64,000 nt of DNA from Solitalea longa (GCF_002920915.1 NZ_PQVF01000001.1:186001-250000), one strand, 5' to 3'. Positions 8,897 through 18,113 are shown, numbered from the stretch's first letter. Numbers and translations are program-made. Notes: generated by a model not told the origin, from the sequence alone.

Positions 8897-9619
8897 ATGA
8901 AGAAACTTTTAGCAACCCTATTTACACTTAGTTCTGTTTTTGCGTCAGGCACTTTGTTGGCTCAAAAAAAGCAGGTCAATTATTACGTAAGATTAACTAC
9001 CGATTCGGGAATGTGCATTATGCGATTGTATAATCAAACTCCTCAACACCGCGATAATTTCATCAAGCTTACCCAACAGCATTTTTATGACAGCTTGCTG
9101 TTTCACCGGGTAATAAAAGGATTCATGATTCAGGGAGGAGATCCAACCTCTAAATACGCGGAACCAACTAAGGTTCTTGGTGATGGAGACATGGGCTATA
9201 CTATTCCGGCAGAGTTTAACGACAGTTTGTTTCACAAACGAGGAGTTTTAGCCGCTGCCAGAGATAACAATCCTGCAATGGCTTCGAGTGGATGCCAGTT
9301 TTATATTGTTCAGGGGAAAAAATACACCGATGCTGAAATGGATGTCTATGAACAAACCAGATTAAATGGTAGAAAAATCCCAGCCTATCAACGCGAAATT
9401 TATAAAACCATTGGAGGGTCACCTTTCCTTGATCATAATTATACGGTATATGGTGAAGTAGTGGAAGGTATGGAGATGGTGGATAAGATTGCCTTAGCCA
9501 AAAAAGATAGTAACAATCGCCCGTTAACGGATATACGGATGAAGGTTGATTTGCTTTCAAAGCGAGAAGCCAAAAAGTTGGAAAAGAAGTTAAGGAAACA
9601 ACAAAAGAGAATTAATTAA
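8897..9619 (+). CDS. Exported cyclophilin-type peptidyl-prolyl isomerase
   Basis: Cyclophilins isomerise X-Pro bonds during folding. The 240-residue protein has a signal peptide ending near GTLLAQ, then a cyclophilin domain with FHRVIKGFMIQGGDPT (containing the catalytic Arg), ASSGCQFYIVQGKKYTD, and HNYTVYGEVVEGMEMVDKIA. The family insertion between these (residues about 145-180) is typical of periplasmic Bacteroidota members. The C-terminus is Lys-rich. Its stop overlaps the next start by one base (TAATG), which implies translational coupling to exonuclease III. Confidence 0.9.
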   Translation: MKKLLATLFTLSSVFASGTLLAQKKQVNYYVRLTTDSGMCIMRLYNQTPQHRDNFIKLTQQHFYDSLLFHRVIKGFMIQGGDPTSKYAEPTKVLGDGDMGYTIPAEFNDSLFHKRGVLAAARDNNPAMASSGCQFYIVQGKKYTDAEMDVYEQTRLNGRKIPAYQREIYKTIGGSPFLDHNYTVYGEVVEGMEMVDKIALAKKDSNNRPLTDIRMKVDLLSKREAKKLEKKLRKQQKRIN

Positions 9620-10386
9620 TGAGAATTATATCTTATAATGTAAACGGAATACGCTCAGCCATGAATAAAGGCTGGCTTAACTGGCTGCAGGCAACTGACG
9701 CCGATATAGTTTGTTTGCAAGAGATCAAAGCCCATCCGGAGAACATTCCACAGGAAATTGTACTCCTGGAAGATATGGGTTACAAATATCAGTACTGGTA
9801 TCCAGCCCAAAAAAAGGGATACAGCGGAGTGGCCATTCTTTCAAGAATCCAACCGGAATCTGTTGAGTTTGGCTGTGGACATGAACAGTATGATTTTGAA
9901 GGCCGGGTGGTACGTGCTGATTTTTCGGATGTTTCAGTAATGAGTGTTTACCTGCCTTCAGGTTCAAGTGGAGATATACGCCAAGGGGTTAAATTTGAGT
10001 TCATGGAATTTTTCATGGAATACGTTAATCAAACTCGGTGGAAATACCCAAAACTAATCATCTCGGGTGACTATAATATTTGTCACCAGCCTATTGATAT
10101 CCATAATCCAAAATCTAATGCCAATTCGTCCGGTTTTTTACCTGAGGAGCGCAGCTGGATGGAGCAATTTATACAGAATGGTTTTATTGACACCTTTAGG
10201 CACTTTAATAAAGAGCCTCACAATTATACCTGGTGGAGTTTCAGAGCCAATTCAAGGGCTAAAAATTTAGGTTGGCGTATTGATTATCACATGGCCACTA
10301 AAGAGCTCGAGCATCAACTAAAACGAGCGGCGATATTGCCAGATGCGATACACTCCGATCATTGCCCGATATTACTTGAAATTTAA
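9619..10386 (+). CDS. xth: Exodeoxyribonuclease III (AP endonuclease)
   Basis: A 255-residue EEP-superfamily nuclease that cuts DNA 5' of abasic sites and degrades 3' ends in base excision repair. The motifs are in order: SYNVNGIRSAMNKGW, DIVCLQEIKA (metal-binding Glu), GYSGVAILSR, ISGDYNICHQPIDIHNP (catalytic Asp/Asn), and the final IHSDHCPILLEI with the catalytic His. Length is normal. It is coupled to the upstream cyclophilin gene by a 1-bp overlap. Confidence 0.93.
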   Translation: MRIISYNVNGIRSAMNKGWLNWLQATDADIVCLQEIKAHPENIPQEIVLLEDMGYKYQYWYPAQKKGYSGVAILSRIQPESVEFGCGHEQYDFEGRVVRADFSDVSVMSVYLPSGSSGDIRQGVKFEFMEFFMEYVNQTRWKYPKLIISGDYNICHQPIDIHNPKSNANSSGFLPEERSWMEQFIQNGFIDTFRHFNKEPHNYTWWSFRANSRAKNLGWRIDYHMATKELEHQLKRAAILPDAIHSDHCPILLEI

Positions 10387-10424
10387 ATCAAAAAATCATT
10401 GTTTAATCAGTTATCGTTTATCCC

Positions 10425-11678
10425 ATGCTTTTAATCAATATAAAACAGCTCTGTGGAATACAACCTGAAGGAAAGTTTAGAGTGGAAGGCGCTGAAATGC
10501 AGGAATTGCCTTCTATTGAAAATGCCTGGCTAAAAATTGAGCATGGCAAAATAGCTGACTTTGGGTCTATGAACGATCTGAGCGCTCATCAGCTTTCTTC
10601 GATGGTTTCGGGAGCCTCCTCAGAGTTGATGGATTTAAAAGACAAATTGGTTTTACCAACCTGGAACGATTCACACACACACTTGGTTTTTGCAGCATCA
10701 CGCGAGGAAGAGTTTCTGATGAAAATCCAGGGAAAAACATACGAAGAAATAACTGCCGCAGGAGGAGGAATTTTAAATTCGGCGCGTAAACTGGCAAACA
10801 CCTCAGAAAGTGAATTATATGACTCAGCTGCCGAGCGCCTTCAGGAAGTGATGAAACTAGGTACCGGAGCCATTGAAATTAAAAGTGGTTACGGTTTAAG
10901 CTATGAGGCGGAGCTTAAAATGCTGAAAGTCATCCGCCGACTGAAAGAAACTTTTCCTTTGCCAGTAAAAGCAACGTTTTTAGGGGCCCATGCTTTTCCC
11001 CAAGAATTCAAACAAAACCAGGACGCTTATTTAAACCTGTTAACGGAAGAGCTCTTGCCTAAAATAGCTGATGAAGGCCTGGCTGATTTTATTGATGCAT
11101 TTTGTGAGCAGAATTATTTTTCGATTGCGCAAACTGAGCGAATTATTGAAGCCGGCGCAAAGTATGGTCTAAAGGCTAAGATCCATGCCAATCAGTTTAC
11201 AAATACAGGAGCCACGCAGGCCTGTGTGCGAAGAGGGGCTTTATCAGTTGACCATTTAGAAGTAACAGATGAGGCTGTAATTGAATCGCTTAAAGGAGCT
11301 TCAACAATAGCCACGCTACTGCCTTCCTGTTCATTGTTCATTAATATACCGTTTGCTAACGCCCGCGGCATGGTAGATGCCGGCTTGGGTGTTGCATTGG
11401 CCTCCGATTTTAATCCGGGCACTACACCATCGGGCAACATGAACCTGGTGGTTGCCTTAGCCTGCATGAAAATGAAAATGCTGCCGAATGAGGCGGTTAA
11501 TGCCGCAACATTAAACGGTGCTTATGCCATGGATCTGGCATCATCACACGGAAGTATTACCAAAGGAAAACAGGCCAACCTTATCATAACAAAGGCAATT
11601 CCATCCATTAATTACATGCCTTATTCTTTTGGTTCCAATTTGATCGACAAGGTATTAATTAACGGAAAAATCGTATAA
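10425..11678 (+). CDS. hutI: Imidazolonepropionase
   Basis: HutI opens the imidazolone ring in the third step of histidine breakdown. The 417-residue amidohydrolase shows the metal-binding HTH in WNDSHTHLVFAAS, the substrate-binding region IKSGYGLS, the metal His in FLGAHAFPQE and IHANQFTNTG, and ASDFNPGTTPSGNMNLV near the end. Length fits the family. hutG follows after one small gene. hutH and hutU are not in the window. Confidence 0.93.
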   Translation: MLLINIKQLCGIQPEGKFRVEGAEMQELPSIENAWLKIEHGKIADFGSMNDLSAHQLSSMVSGASSELMDLKDKLVLPTWNDSHTHLVFAASREEEFLMKIQGKTYEEITAAGGGILNSARKLANTSESELYDSAAERLQEVMKLGTGAIEIKSGYGLSYEAELKMLKVIRRLKETFPLPVKATFLGAHAFPQEFKQNQDAYLNLLTEELLPKIADEGLADFIDAFCEQNYFSIAQTERIIEAGAKYGLKAKIHANQFTNTGATQACVRRGALSVDHLEVTDEAVIESLKGASTIATLLPSCSLFINIPFANARGMVDAGLGVALASDFNPGTTPSGNMNLVVALACMKMKMLPNEAVNAATLNGAYAMDLASSHGSITKGKQANLIITKAIPSINYMPYSFGSNLIDKVLINGKIV

Positions 11679-11711
11679 TAGCCTCTTAAATCATCTTCCG
11701 AATAAATAAAT

Positions 11712-12047
11712 ATGGTTATTGTATCTAAACGGTTTCTAAAGTTTTTTACTGGAAATTTCGCCCAGGCAATAACGTTGTGGCCATTTGTAATCATAAAATC
11801 TTCTGAATTAAGAACAGACAGATCATTGCTTAACCACGAACGTATTCATTTGAGGCAGCAGTTAGAGTTATTTTTAATCGGCTTTTATTTATGGTATGCA
11901 ATAGAGTTTTTAATACGATGGATAAAGAAGAAAGATGCTAACGATGCCTATCATGCCATTTGTTTTGAAAAAGAAGCTTATTTAAATGATCTCAATTTTG
12001 ATTATTTAAAAGACCGAAAGTTCTTCGCATTTATCAAATACCTTTAA
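11712..12047 (+). CDS. Small HExxH-containing protein, putative minimal zinc peptidase
   Basis: A 111-residue protein between hutI and hutG. It carries HERIHLRQQ at residues 42-46, an exact HExxH motif, then a hydrophobic stretch (LFLIGFYLWYAIEFLI, about 53-68), then FEKEAYLNDLN (about 85-95), where Glu88 sits where a gluzincin third ligand would be. I recognise it as a conserved hypothetical type but know no tested function. Protease activity is inferred only from the motif. Co-orientation with hut genes may be coincidental. Confidence 0.6.
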   Translation: MVIVSKRFLKFFTGNFAQAITLWPFVIIKSSELRTDRSLLNHERIHLRQQLELFLIGFYLWYAIEFLIRWIKKKDANDAYHAICFEKEAYLNDLNFDYLKDRKFFAFIKYL

Positions 12048-12113
12048 CTTTAGTAAAATGCGATTTTTTTGAATTGAAGTTCATCTTCACCATTAGCCAC
12101 CAATATTACTTTT

Positions 12114-13160
12114 ATGAAGCTACAGTTATATTCTGATGAATATATTCTGGGTTTGACCTCTGTCAGAGACCAGGAAACTAAAATTGGAGAGCGGGTTTTA
12201 ACCATCGACTCTTTAAACACCATGTTTGAAGAACTGGTGAATTCACCGGCTCGCTTTGTTTTACTGGGGCTTCCCGAAGACATAGGTGTAAGAGCAAATA
12301 TGGGTCGTAACGGGGCGCATAGTGCCTGGACCTCTTCTTTAAAAGCGATCCTTAACATTCAAAGCAATGAGTTTTTACACGGCAGTGAAATATTGGTTTT
12401 AGGTCATATTGATTTTACCGACTTGCTAACCACTGCCGAAAAGCTTAATCCTTTGATTAACGATCAGGCTAAAGAACTAAGACAGTTGGTAGAGGAAGTT
12501 GATCGTCGTGTCATAAAAATCGTAAAACTGATTGCTAAGGCAGGGAAAATTCCTGTTGTAATTGGGGGAGGTCACAATAACTCCTATCCGCTTATTAAGG
12601 CTGTTGCCGAAGGCTTAAATGAATCGGGCCAACGGACTGAGAAATATATCAATTGTATAAATCTTGATGCTCACTCCGATTTCAGACCTCTTGAAGGTCG
12701 GCATAGCGGTAATGGTTTTAGTTATGCTTATAGTGAAGGGTTATTGAAAAGATATTTCATGTTGGGTTTACAACAAAATTATCAACCACAAGGAGTTTGG
12801 GAAACGCTGAAAACCAATCCTGATTTGGGTTACATTACCTTCGAAAGTATTTTTCTTCACTCTAAAACCGATTTTGGCTCTGCTATTTTAGAAGGAATTA
12901 ACTTTGTGAAAGAAAGTCCGGCGGGTATTGAAGTTGATTTGGATACCATTGCCCATATTCCTTCAAGTGCCGAAACCCCAAGTGGTTTTACGGTAAATGA
13001 GGCCCGTAATTTTGTTCATAAAGTGGCCTGTCATCTAAAACCTGCCTATCTGCACATCGCTGAAGGAGCTCCATCTTTGGCCATTAATCCAAATGATAAT
13101 CGTGTTTCAAAAACCATTGCCTACCTGGTAAGCGATTTTATAAAGGCGGTGAGAGTATAA
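12114..13160 (+). CDS. hutG: Formimidoylglutamase-type ureohydrolase
   Basis: Arginase-fold enzyme that removes formamide from N-formimidoyl-L-glutamate, the last step of one histidine degradation route. All three manganese-binding motifs are intact in the 348 residues: GGGHNN (151-156), DAHSD (185-189) and VDLDTIA (274-280). Proximity to hutI supports the substrate. Arginase or agmatinase activity is the alternative, but the GGGHNNS form and location favour HutG. It is convergent with the folate cyclo-ligase gene, with the stops back to back. Confidence 0.85.
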   Translation: MKLQLYSDEYILGLTSVRDQETKIGERVLTIDSLNTMFEELVNSPARFVLLGLPEDIGVRANMGRNGAHSAWTSSLKAILNIQSNEFLHGSEILVLGHIDFTDLLTTAEKLNPLINDQAKELRQLVEEVDRRVIKIVKLIAKAGKIPVVIGGGHNNSYPLIKAVAEGLNESGQRTEKYINCINLDAHSDFRPLEGRHSGNGFSYAYSEGLLKRYFMLGLQQNYQPQGVWETLKTNPDLGYITFESIFLHSKTDFGSAILEGINFVKESPAGIEVDLDTIAHIPSSAETPSGFTVNEARNFVHKVACHLKPAYLHIAEGAPSLAINPNDNRVSKTIAYLVSDFIKAVRV

Positions 13161-13736
13161 TTAAAAACGGATGATTTGCGAAGGGGTAATGCAGGCATCC
13201 AATGGGAGATCGAACTCATGTAATCCTTCAATATAGTCTATTGGTTCGAACTGAGAAAGGCCAATGCGTTGAATATCAGGCCTGCAATCTGCCAAAAAAC
13301 GGTCATAAAAGCCTTTTCCATAGCCAACCCTGTATCCTCTCTTGTCAACCACTATTAGTGGTACTAGAACCATATCGATCAGTTCCGGGGAGATTTGATT
13401 GCCAGCTACCGGTTCGGGAATGTTCCAACTATTTTTCTCAATCACCAAATTCTCGTCAATTAAAAAATGGTTTAAGGTAAGCGTTGAAAGGTTGCTCTGG
13501 GGGATGGCTATTTTTATTGAAGGGTGATTTTCTTTTAAGTAATCAATTAACAATTGGGTATTTATCTCATGCTTTTCGGTAATTGACAGGAATAAATGAA
13601 GCGTGTTGATCTTCGAAAGATCAACATGCTTAAACTGATCAACGATTAATTGATTTATGTTTTGAAATTCAATCTCCGAAAGCTGTTTGCGCTTTAAAAG
13701 ATATTCTTTACGAAGAAACGCTTTTGTGTTATTCAA
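13161..13736 (-). CDS. 5-formyltetrahydrofolate cyclo-ligase
   Basis: Uses ATP to turn 5-formyl-THF into 5,10-methenyl-THF, returning an inert folate to the C1 pool. The 191 residues show the N-terminal LRKEYLLKRKQLSE with the ATP-contacting basic residues, MVLVPLIVVDKRGYRVGYG, and the signature GYGKGFYDRFLAD. Length is typical. Its stop abuts the hutG stop. Confidence 0.93.
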   Translation of the reverse strand: MNNTKAFLRKEYLLKRKQLSEIEFQNINQLIVDQFKHVDLSKINTLHLFLSITEKHEINTQLLIDYLKENHPSIKIAIPQSNLSTLTLNHFLIDENLVIEKNSWNIPEPVAGNQISPELIDMVLVPLIVVDKRGYRVGYGKGFYDRFLADCRPDIQRIGLSQFEPIDYIEGLHEFDLPLDACITPSQIIRF

Positions 13737-13825
13737 AATTGATATTGGCTACTTACCGATGCTCAAACTTTATGAAGAATTTTGAGACGGCCCAAGATAA
13801 CAATAAAACCTTTTATCAATTCATC

Positions 13826-15118
13826 TTAATACAGCAATCTAAACTTAATGGTATGTTCGATTTTCTTTAAGGCCTTAATTACCTTTTTGTCATATTCGGT
13901 GTTTACGTCGGAAATAACGTAGCCTATCTGTTCATTGGTTTTTAAATATTGGGCTAAAATATTAATTCCATGGTCGGCCATAACGCTATTAATTTGCGCC
14001 ATTATACCGGGAACGTTGTGGTGAATGTGGATCAGACGGTGTGCTTTTTTCTGTTGCGTTAACTGGATATTTGGGAAATTACAACTCAAATAGCTGGCTC
14101 CTGAATTTATGAAATCGGCCATACGCTTAGGAATAAACAAGCCGTTGTTCACATTATCTTTCCGGTCGTCAAAAACAGCGATACCCATTTTTGTACACAG
14201 TTCCAGATCGAGTTTATCTTTAGCATTGCCCAAATAACCAATGGTTTTGAGCGTAGTTGCACGTTTTAATTTTTCAAACTTAATGGTTTCTCCCTTGCCT
14301 AAAAGCATCATTCCAACATCACCTACATATTTCTCTTCAAAAGAAGCTTTATGCCTGATTGAGAATCCATCCTTTTTCAAGATAGCAATCGCTTCCTCAG
14401 TGATGTCGCCAATACATAAGCATAAAATCCGGTTTTTAGGATAGGAAATAGCCATTGGAAGGTTATTCACATACAGAAACTCATCGAAGCTAGGAAGCAC
14501 ATGGTCGGCGTTTTTAACAACACTCGAGCGTGAAATATTCTCGGTATAGGCAAAGAATTTTTTAATAAGCCCCGATTCTTTTAGCTGGAAATCTGAATAC
14601 CCATCGCCAATACCATATAAATTACCTTCCCACTTTAATTGCTTTAAGAGTTTAACCTTACCTCCTTCTTGCGAAAGCGGATTAGTGGTATCGTAGCCAA
14701 CAATAGTGCCTTTTGCATCAAATTCAAATGTGTTGGCGTATATATTTTCCGCAAGGATCTTATAATCGCTTACAACCGGTGTGATGAATTCTTTAAACCC
14801 ACCCGAAACGATAAAAACCTCATCGGCGTGTTTTTCAAAGAATTTCTTGTTGCGTGAAAATGAAGAAGAAACTTTCTTTTTTAGAACTTTTACCAACTTA
14901 TGCAAATGCTCTTCAGTAGCTCCCAATAACTTTACCCGTTCGCGTAAGCTGTCGGTAAACGACATCCGCCCGTCCATGGCTGCATTGGTATAATCTTCAA
15001 TTTGTTTGAGGACTTTATCTTTATCAGGATGGCCCTTAAGCGAAATTTTTACTAATTCATCCAGCGCTTCAACCTGGGTAAAGGTGCTATCGAAATCAAT
15101 GATGTATCGGTTCTTCAA
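13826..15118 (-). CDS. SerB-type HAD phosphatase fused to a SerA-derived ACT module
   Basis: The N-terminal half (about 1-215) is a phosphoserine phosphatase-like HAD domain: IIDFDSTFTQVEALDEL (motif I, Asp8/Asp10), FIVSGGFKEFI (motif II) and GIGDGYSDFQL (motif III). From about 228 on it resembles phosphoglycerate dehydrogenase (SerA). TIGYLGNAKDKLDLELC and GIAVFDD match the first half of the SerA substrate domain. CNFPNIQL, HRLIHIHHNVPGIMAQIN and AQYLKTNEQIGYV match the end of SerA and its serine-binding ACT domain. The NAD-binding Rossmann domain between them is missing. The likely role is the last step of serine synthesis with built-in serine sensing. Phosphatase activity is well supported; regulation is inferred. 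Confidence 0.85.
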   Translation of the reverse strand: MKNRYIIDFDSTFTQVEALDELVKISLKGHPDKDKVLKQIEDYTNAAMDGRMSFTDSLRERVKLLGATEEHLHKLVKVLKKKVSSSFSRNKKFFEKHADEVFIVSGGFKEFITPVVSDYKILAENIYANTFEFDAKGTIVGYDTTNPLSQEGGKVKLLKQLKWEGNLYGIGDGYSDFQLKESGLIKKFFAYTENISRSSVVKNADHVLPSFDEFLYVNNLPMAISYPKNRILCLCIGDITEEAIAILKKDGFSIRHKASFEEKYVGDVGMMLLGKGETIKFEKLKRATTLKTIGYLGNAKDKLDLELCTKMGIAVFDDRKDNVNNGLFIPKRMADFINSGASYLSCNFPNIQLTQQKKAHRLIHIHHNVPGIMAQINSVMADHGINILAQYLKTNEQIGYVISDVNTEYDKKVIKALKKIEHTIKFRLLY

Positions 15119-15219
15119 AATAAATCGCGTATTATGTTAATGGATTTGTAAAAATCCATATTCATTTCGAATTTTTAAAAGAACCTTAGCATATTTTACA
15201 ATATCCAACACAAAAACTG

Positions 15220-16185
15220 CTAACTTTTATTACGTTGTACAATGTCGGCAACACTTTGGCTAATGGGGGTAAACTGGAAGTTGATCGCTTTAACGATTTT
15301 GTTGTTGGAGTAAAATTGAGTAACAGGAGCGGATATGGCTGTATCTTTTGTTAGTGCGGGCTCTTTCCGTGTGAATAGTGATATGATCTTTGCCGCTCGC
15401 CAACCAATTGCAAGCTGCCACTTTTTAATATTAACTGTAGGTTCGGGTTTGTTGAGTTGTTTAGCAATTAATGAAAAAAGGGCCATGAAACTTAGATTGT
15501 CGGCGTTAATAATGTATCGTTGATTTTTGAGGTCCGATTCCATCAGCTTGATCATGCAAGCGCTCACATCCCTTACATCCACGTATCCACAGCCCCCATC
15601 CGAATAAAATTTATTTCCTTTATTCACCATTCCGAAAATCCGACCGCTGCCACGTTCCCAATCATCCATACCGATTATTATACTGGGATTAACAACTAGT
15701 GCGTTCAAACCCTCCGCAACACCCCGCCATACTTCATTTTCGCTTTCGTATTTACTAATTGCATACGCCGAATTGGTGGGACCATATTCAAATTTATGTT
15801 CTTCGGTAATTAGTTCACCCGGTTTGGTAAACCCCACTGCCGCAATTGAACTAACATGCATAAGCTTTTGTACACCTTTAGCCAAACAAGCATTCACCAC
15901 ATTGGCAGTGCCCTCTATATTGGTTTTATACATTTGAGCTTTGTACTTCGGATTAAGCGCTACCTTAGCTGCACAATGATAAACCTGGCTGATACCTTCC
16001 ATAGCGTCTTCCAACGAAAAATAATCAAGCACATCACCATCAACCCACTCTATTGAAGCCACTTTTAGTTTTTCAGGAACCTTAGCCGAGGGACGCTTAA
16101 TAGCCCGAACCTGTTTCCCTTGCTGTGTTAAATCGAGTGCAAGCTGTGAGCCTACAAAGCCTGTTGCGCCGGTGATTAGAATCAT
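15220..16185 (-). CDS. NAD-dependent epimerase/dehydratase-family protein (extended SDR)
   Basis: A 321-residue extended short-chain dehydrogenase. The NAD(P)-binding motif is MILITGATGFVGSQLAL and the catalytic Tyr-Lys pair is in NSAYAISKYESE. The conserved HVSSIAAVG supplies the Ser. It resembles the dihydroflavonol 4-reductase-like or steroid-dehydrogenase-like branch; the substrate cannot be told. It stands alone on the minus strand between two unrelated genes. Confidence 0.85.
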   Translation of the reverse strand: MILITGATGFVGSQLALDLTQQGKQVRAIKRPSAKVPEKLKVASIEWVDGDVLDYFSLEDAMEGISQVYHCAAKVALNPKYKAQMYKTNIEGTANVVNACLAKGVQKLMHVSSIAAVGFTKPGELITEEHKFEYGPTNSAYAISKYESENEVWRGVAEGLNALVVNPSIIIGMDDWERGSGRIFGMVNKGNKFYSDGGCGYVDVRDVSACMIKLMESDLKNQRYIINADNLSFMALFSLIAKQLNKPEPTVNIKKWQLAIGWRAAKIISLFTRKEPALTKDTAISAPVTQFYSNNKIVKAINFQFTPISQSVADIVQRNKS

Positions 16186-16325
16186 AAATTTGTGTTAGAC
16201 TGCGAAAGTAAGAGAACAAGGTGATAATTAGAAATATGTGTGTTTAAACATTGTCAATTAAATATTCTCATTTCCTTTTTCCAAATTCCTTTGTTACTTT
16301 GTTGCTGCAAAAACCATAGTACTAA

Positions 16326-17501
16326 ATGACCCTGTCCGACTTTCTTTCTCCCGTTAATATTGATTCTATCATTCCTGGCAATGGTTATGAAGCATTTAAC
16401 CTTGGTACTCTTTTCAAAATTTATTCAAATGAAGGGGAGTTTCCGGAATTGGATGGTTTGAATATGGCCTTGATTGGCGTAGAGGAGGATCGATTGGCAG
16501 TTAACAATAGCGGGAGCGCACAGGCACCCGATAGAGTGCGCTCATTTTTGTATAAACTTACCGAAGGCAATTTTACCACCAACATTGCCGATTTAGGCAA
16601 TATTAAACCAGGTGATACTGTTCGCGATACTTATGTAGCGGTTCGCATTGTTTGCGAAGAGCTGATGAAGCAGAATATTGTTCCCATCGTTTTAGGTGGG
16701 GGGCAGGACCTGACCTTTGCCCAGTATCTGGCTTATGAAGGACTTGAACAGCGCGTTGACTTAGTGGTTATTGATAATCAGTTTGATTTGGATGCCACTT
16801 CTGAGCAACATGAGAACTCGTCAAAATCTTATCTGAACAGCATTATCCTGCACGATCCTAATAACTTATTCAATTACAGTAATATTGGTTACCAAACCTA
16901 TTTTATAAGCCAGGATAGTTTGTCGTTAATGGATAAGATGTATTTTGATACACATCGTTTAGGCGAGATCAATCAAAATATTCAAAATGCCGAACCAATT
17001 ATCCGCAATGCCAATCTAATCAGTTTCGATGTTTCTGCCATACGTCAGAGTGATGCTCCAGGAAACGGCAATGTTTCTCCTAATGGCTTTTACGGTGAGG
17101 AGGCTTGCCAAATGTGCCGATATGCGGGCATGAGCGATAAACTCTTATCAATTGGCTTTTATGAGTTGAACCCCAAGTTTGATCAGTACGGCCAAACAGC
17201 TCATCTGGTAGCGCAAATGATCTGGTGTTTTATAGAAGGCTATTATAATCGCAAGCAGGATTATCCATTTAATCCGACGGATGAAATGACCAAATACCGT
17301 GCATTTTTAAGTAGTTCGAGTCATGAGGTGGTGTTTTACAAAAGCCCGAAGACCGGACGCTGGTGGATGCAGGTGCCTTTCCCGAACAATACTAAAAACG
17401 AACGTTTTTACCTGGTTCCCTGCAGTTATAGCGACTATCAGATGGCTAGTAATGGTGAAATGCCGGATCGTTGGTGGAGGACGTTCCAGAAGCTTATATA
17501 G
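16326..17501 (+). CDS. Degenerate arginase/formimidoylglutamase-fold protein (probable pseudoenzyme)
   Basis: The 391 residues follow the ureohydrolase fold: RVRSFLYKL near 71-78, GGGQDLTF at 124-131, VVIDNQFDLD at 147-156 and LISFDVSAI at 231-239. Compared with the canonical motifs (GGGHD, DAHxD, SxDxD), both histidine ligands are Gln and one aspartate is Ser, so three of six manganese ligands are lost. A C-terminal extension of about 90 residues (SSSSHEVVFYKSPKTGRWWM onward) is not in normal arginases. Databases often call this type formimidoylglutamase, but the residues argue against catalysis. In some Bacteroidota a homologue lies beside T9SS genes; here it does not. The intact hutG is 4 kb away. 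Confidence 0.75.
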   Translation: MTLSDFLSPVNIDSIIPGNGYEAFNLGTLFKIYSNEGEFPELDGLNMALIGVEEDRLAVNNSGSAQAPDRVRSFLYKLTEGNFTTNIADLGNIKPGDTVRDTYVAVRIVCEELMKQNIVPIVLGGGQDLTFAQYLAYEGLEQRVDLVVIDNQFDLDATSEQHENSSKSYLNSIILHDPNNLFNYSNIGYQTYFISQDSLSLMDKMYFDTHRLGEINQNIQNAEPIIRNANLISFDVSAIRQSDAPGNGNVSPNGFYGEEACQMCRYAGMSDKLLSIGFYELNPKFDQYGQTAHLVAQMIWCFIEGYYNRKQDYPFNPTDEMTKYRAFLSSSSHEVVFYKSPKTGRWWMQVPFPNNTKNERFYLVPCSYSDYQMASNGEMPDRWWRTFQKLI

Positions 17502-17509
17502 TTTTTCTT

Positions 17510-18064
17510 TTAATCTCTATTCCAGCCCGACATTGATCCGGAGACAAGAAGAGCTGCTCCAAATAAAATGACGATAGCACTTACTATAATTGCCCACCAT
17601 GCTATGGGGCTGGCAAAAATCCCTAAAAAAAGACCTACAACTCCAAGTCCCATTAAAATGGCACCTATGTAAGTTTTTGTTTTTTGAGACTTAGAGGGCG
17701 GGGGCACTGCCATAGCAGTTTGCTTAGCTTTCATCTTATAAACAACCTTATCATAAGCTTTGGGATACTTTGCTAAAATTTGAGTTAATGATTGATTGCT
17801 TGAATTGATATCGGGTGATTCCTTCTTTTTATCCGGCTTTGTTTGATAGGTGTTTTCTGAAGATTGTTCAGCATAAATTAGTGTGCTTTCAGCAACTTCT
17901 CCTTCTTTTAACCGTGTCGAATCATCTGGTTTTTCTATAGCTAGTACGTCCTGATGTATATTAGAATGTTGTTCTTTAGGTTGAGCCTTAACAAATTTAA
18001 GTTCTGAGGAACATGATGATAATCCTAAAAGGGCTGATGCGAGAATCCATGAGAGCAATTTCAT
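17510..18064 (-). CDS. Predicted lipoprotein with two C-terminal membrane segments
   Basis: A 184-residue protein of unknown function. It begins MKLLSWILASALLGLSSC, a good lipobox with Cys18. A polar Ser/Glu/Lys-rich middle follows (about 20-125), then two hydrophobic segments: YIGAILMGLGVVGLFLGIF and IIVSAIVILFGAALLVSG. Similar small proteins with a low-complexity middle and a paired hydrophobic tail are common in Bacteroidota. It is convergent with the ureohydrolase-like gene, with 8 bp between the stops. Confidence 0.65.
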   Translation of the reverse strand: MKLLSWILASALLGLSSCSSELKFVKAQPKEQHSNIHQDVLAIEKPDDSTRLKEGEVAESTLIYAEQSSENTYQTKPDKKKESPDINSSNQSLTQILAKYPKAYDKVVYKMKAKQTAMAVPPPSKSQKTKTYIGAILMGLGVVGLFLGIFASPIAWWAIIVSAIVILFGAALLVSGSMSGWNRD

Positions 18065-18113
18065 ATTAAAGGTTTTATAACCTTTAATTTAATCATTTTC
18101 TTTATACAGGCAT

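Noticed and set aside
11192-11467. Antisense frame within hutI
   Set aside because: Complement of a strongly conserved coding region; no independent evidence.
17323-17571. Arg-rich open frame over the end of the ureohydrolase-like gene
   Set aside because: Shadow frame of the real gene; codon pattern and start are not convincing.
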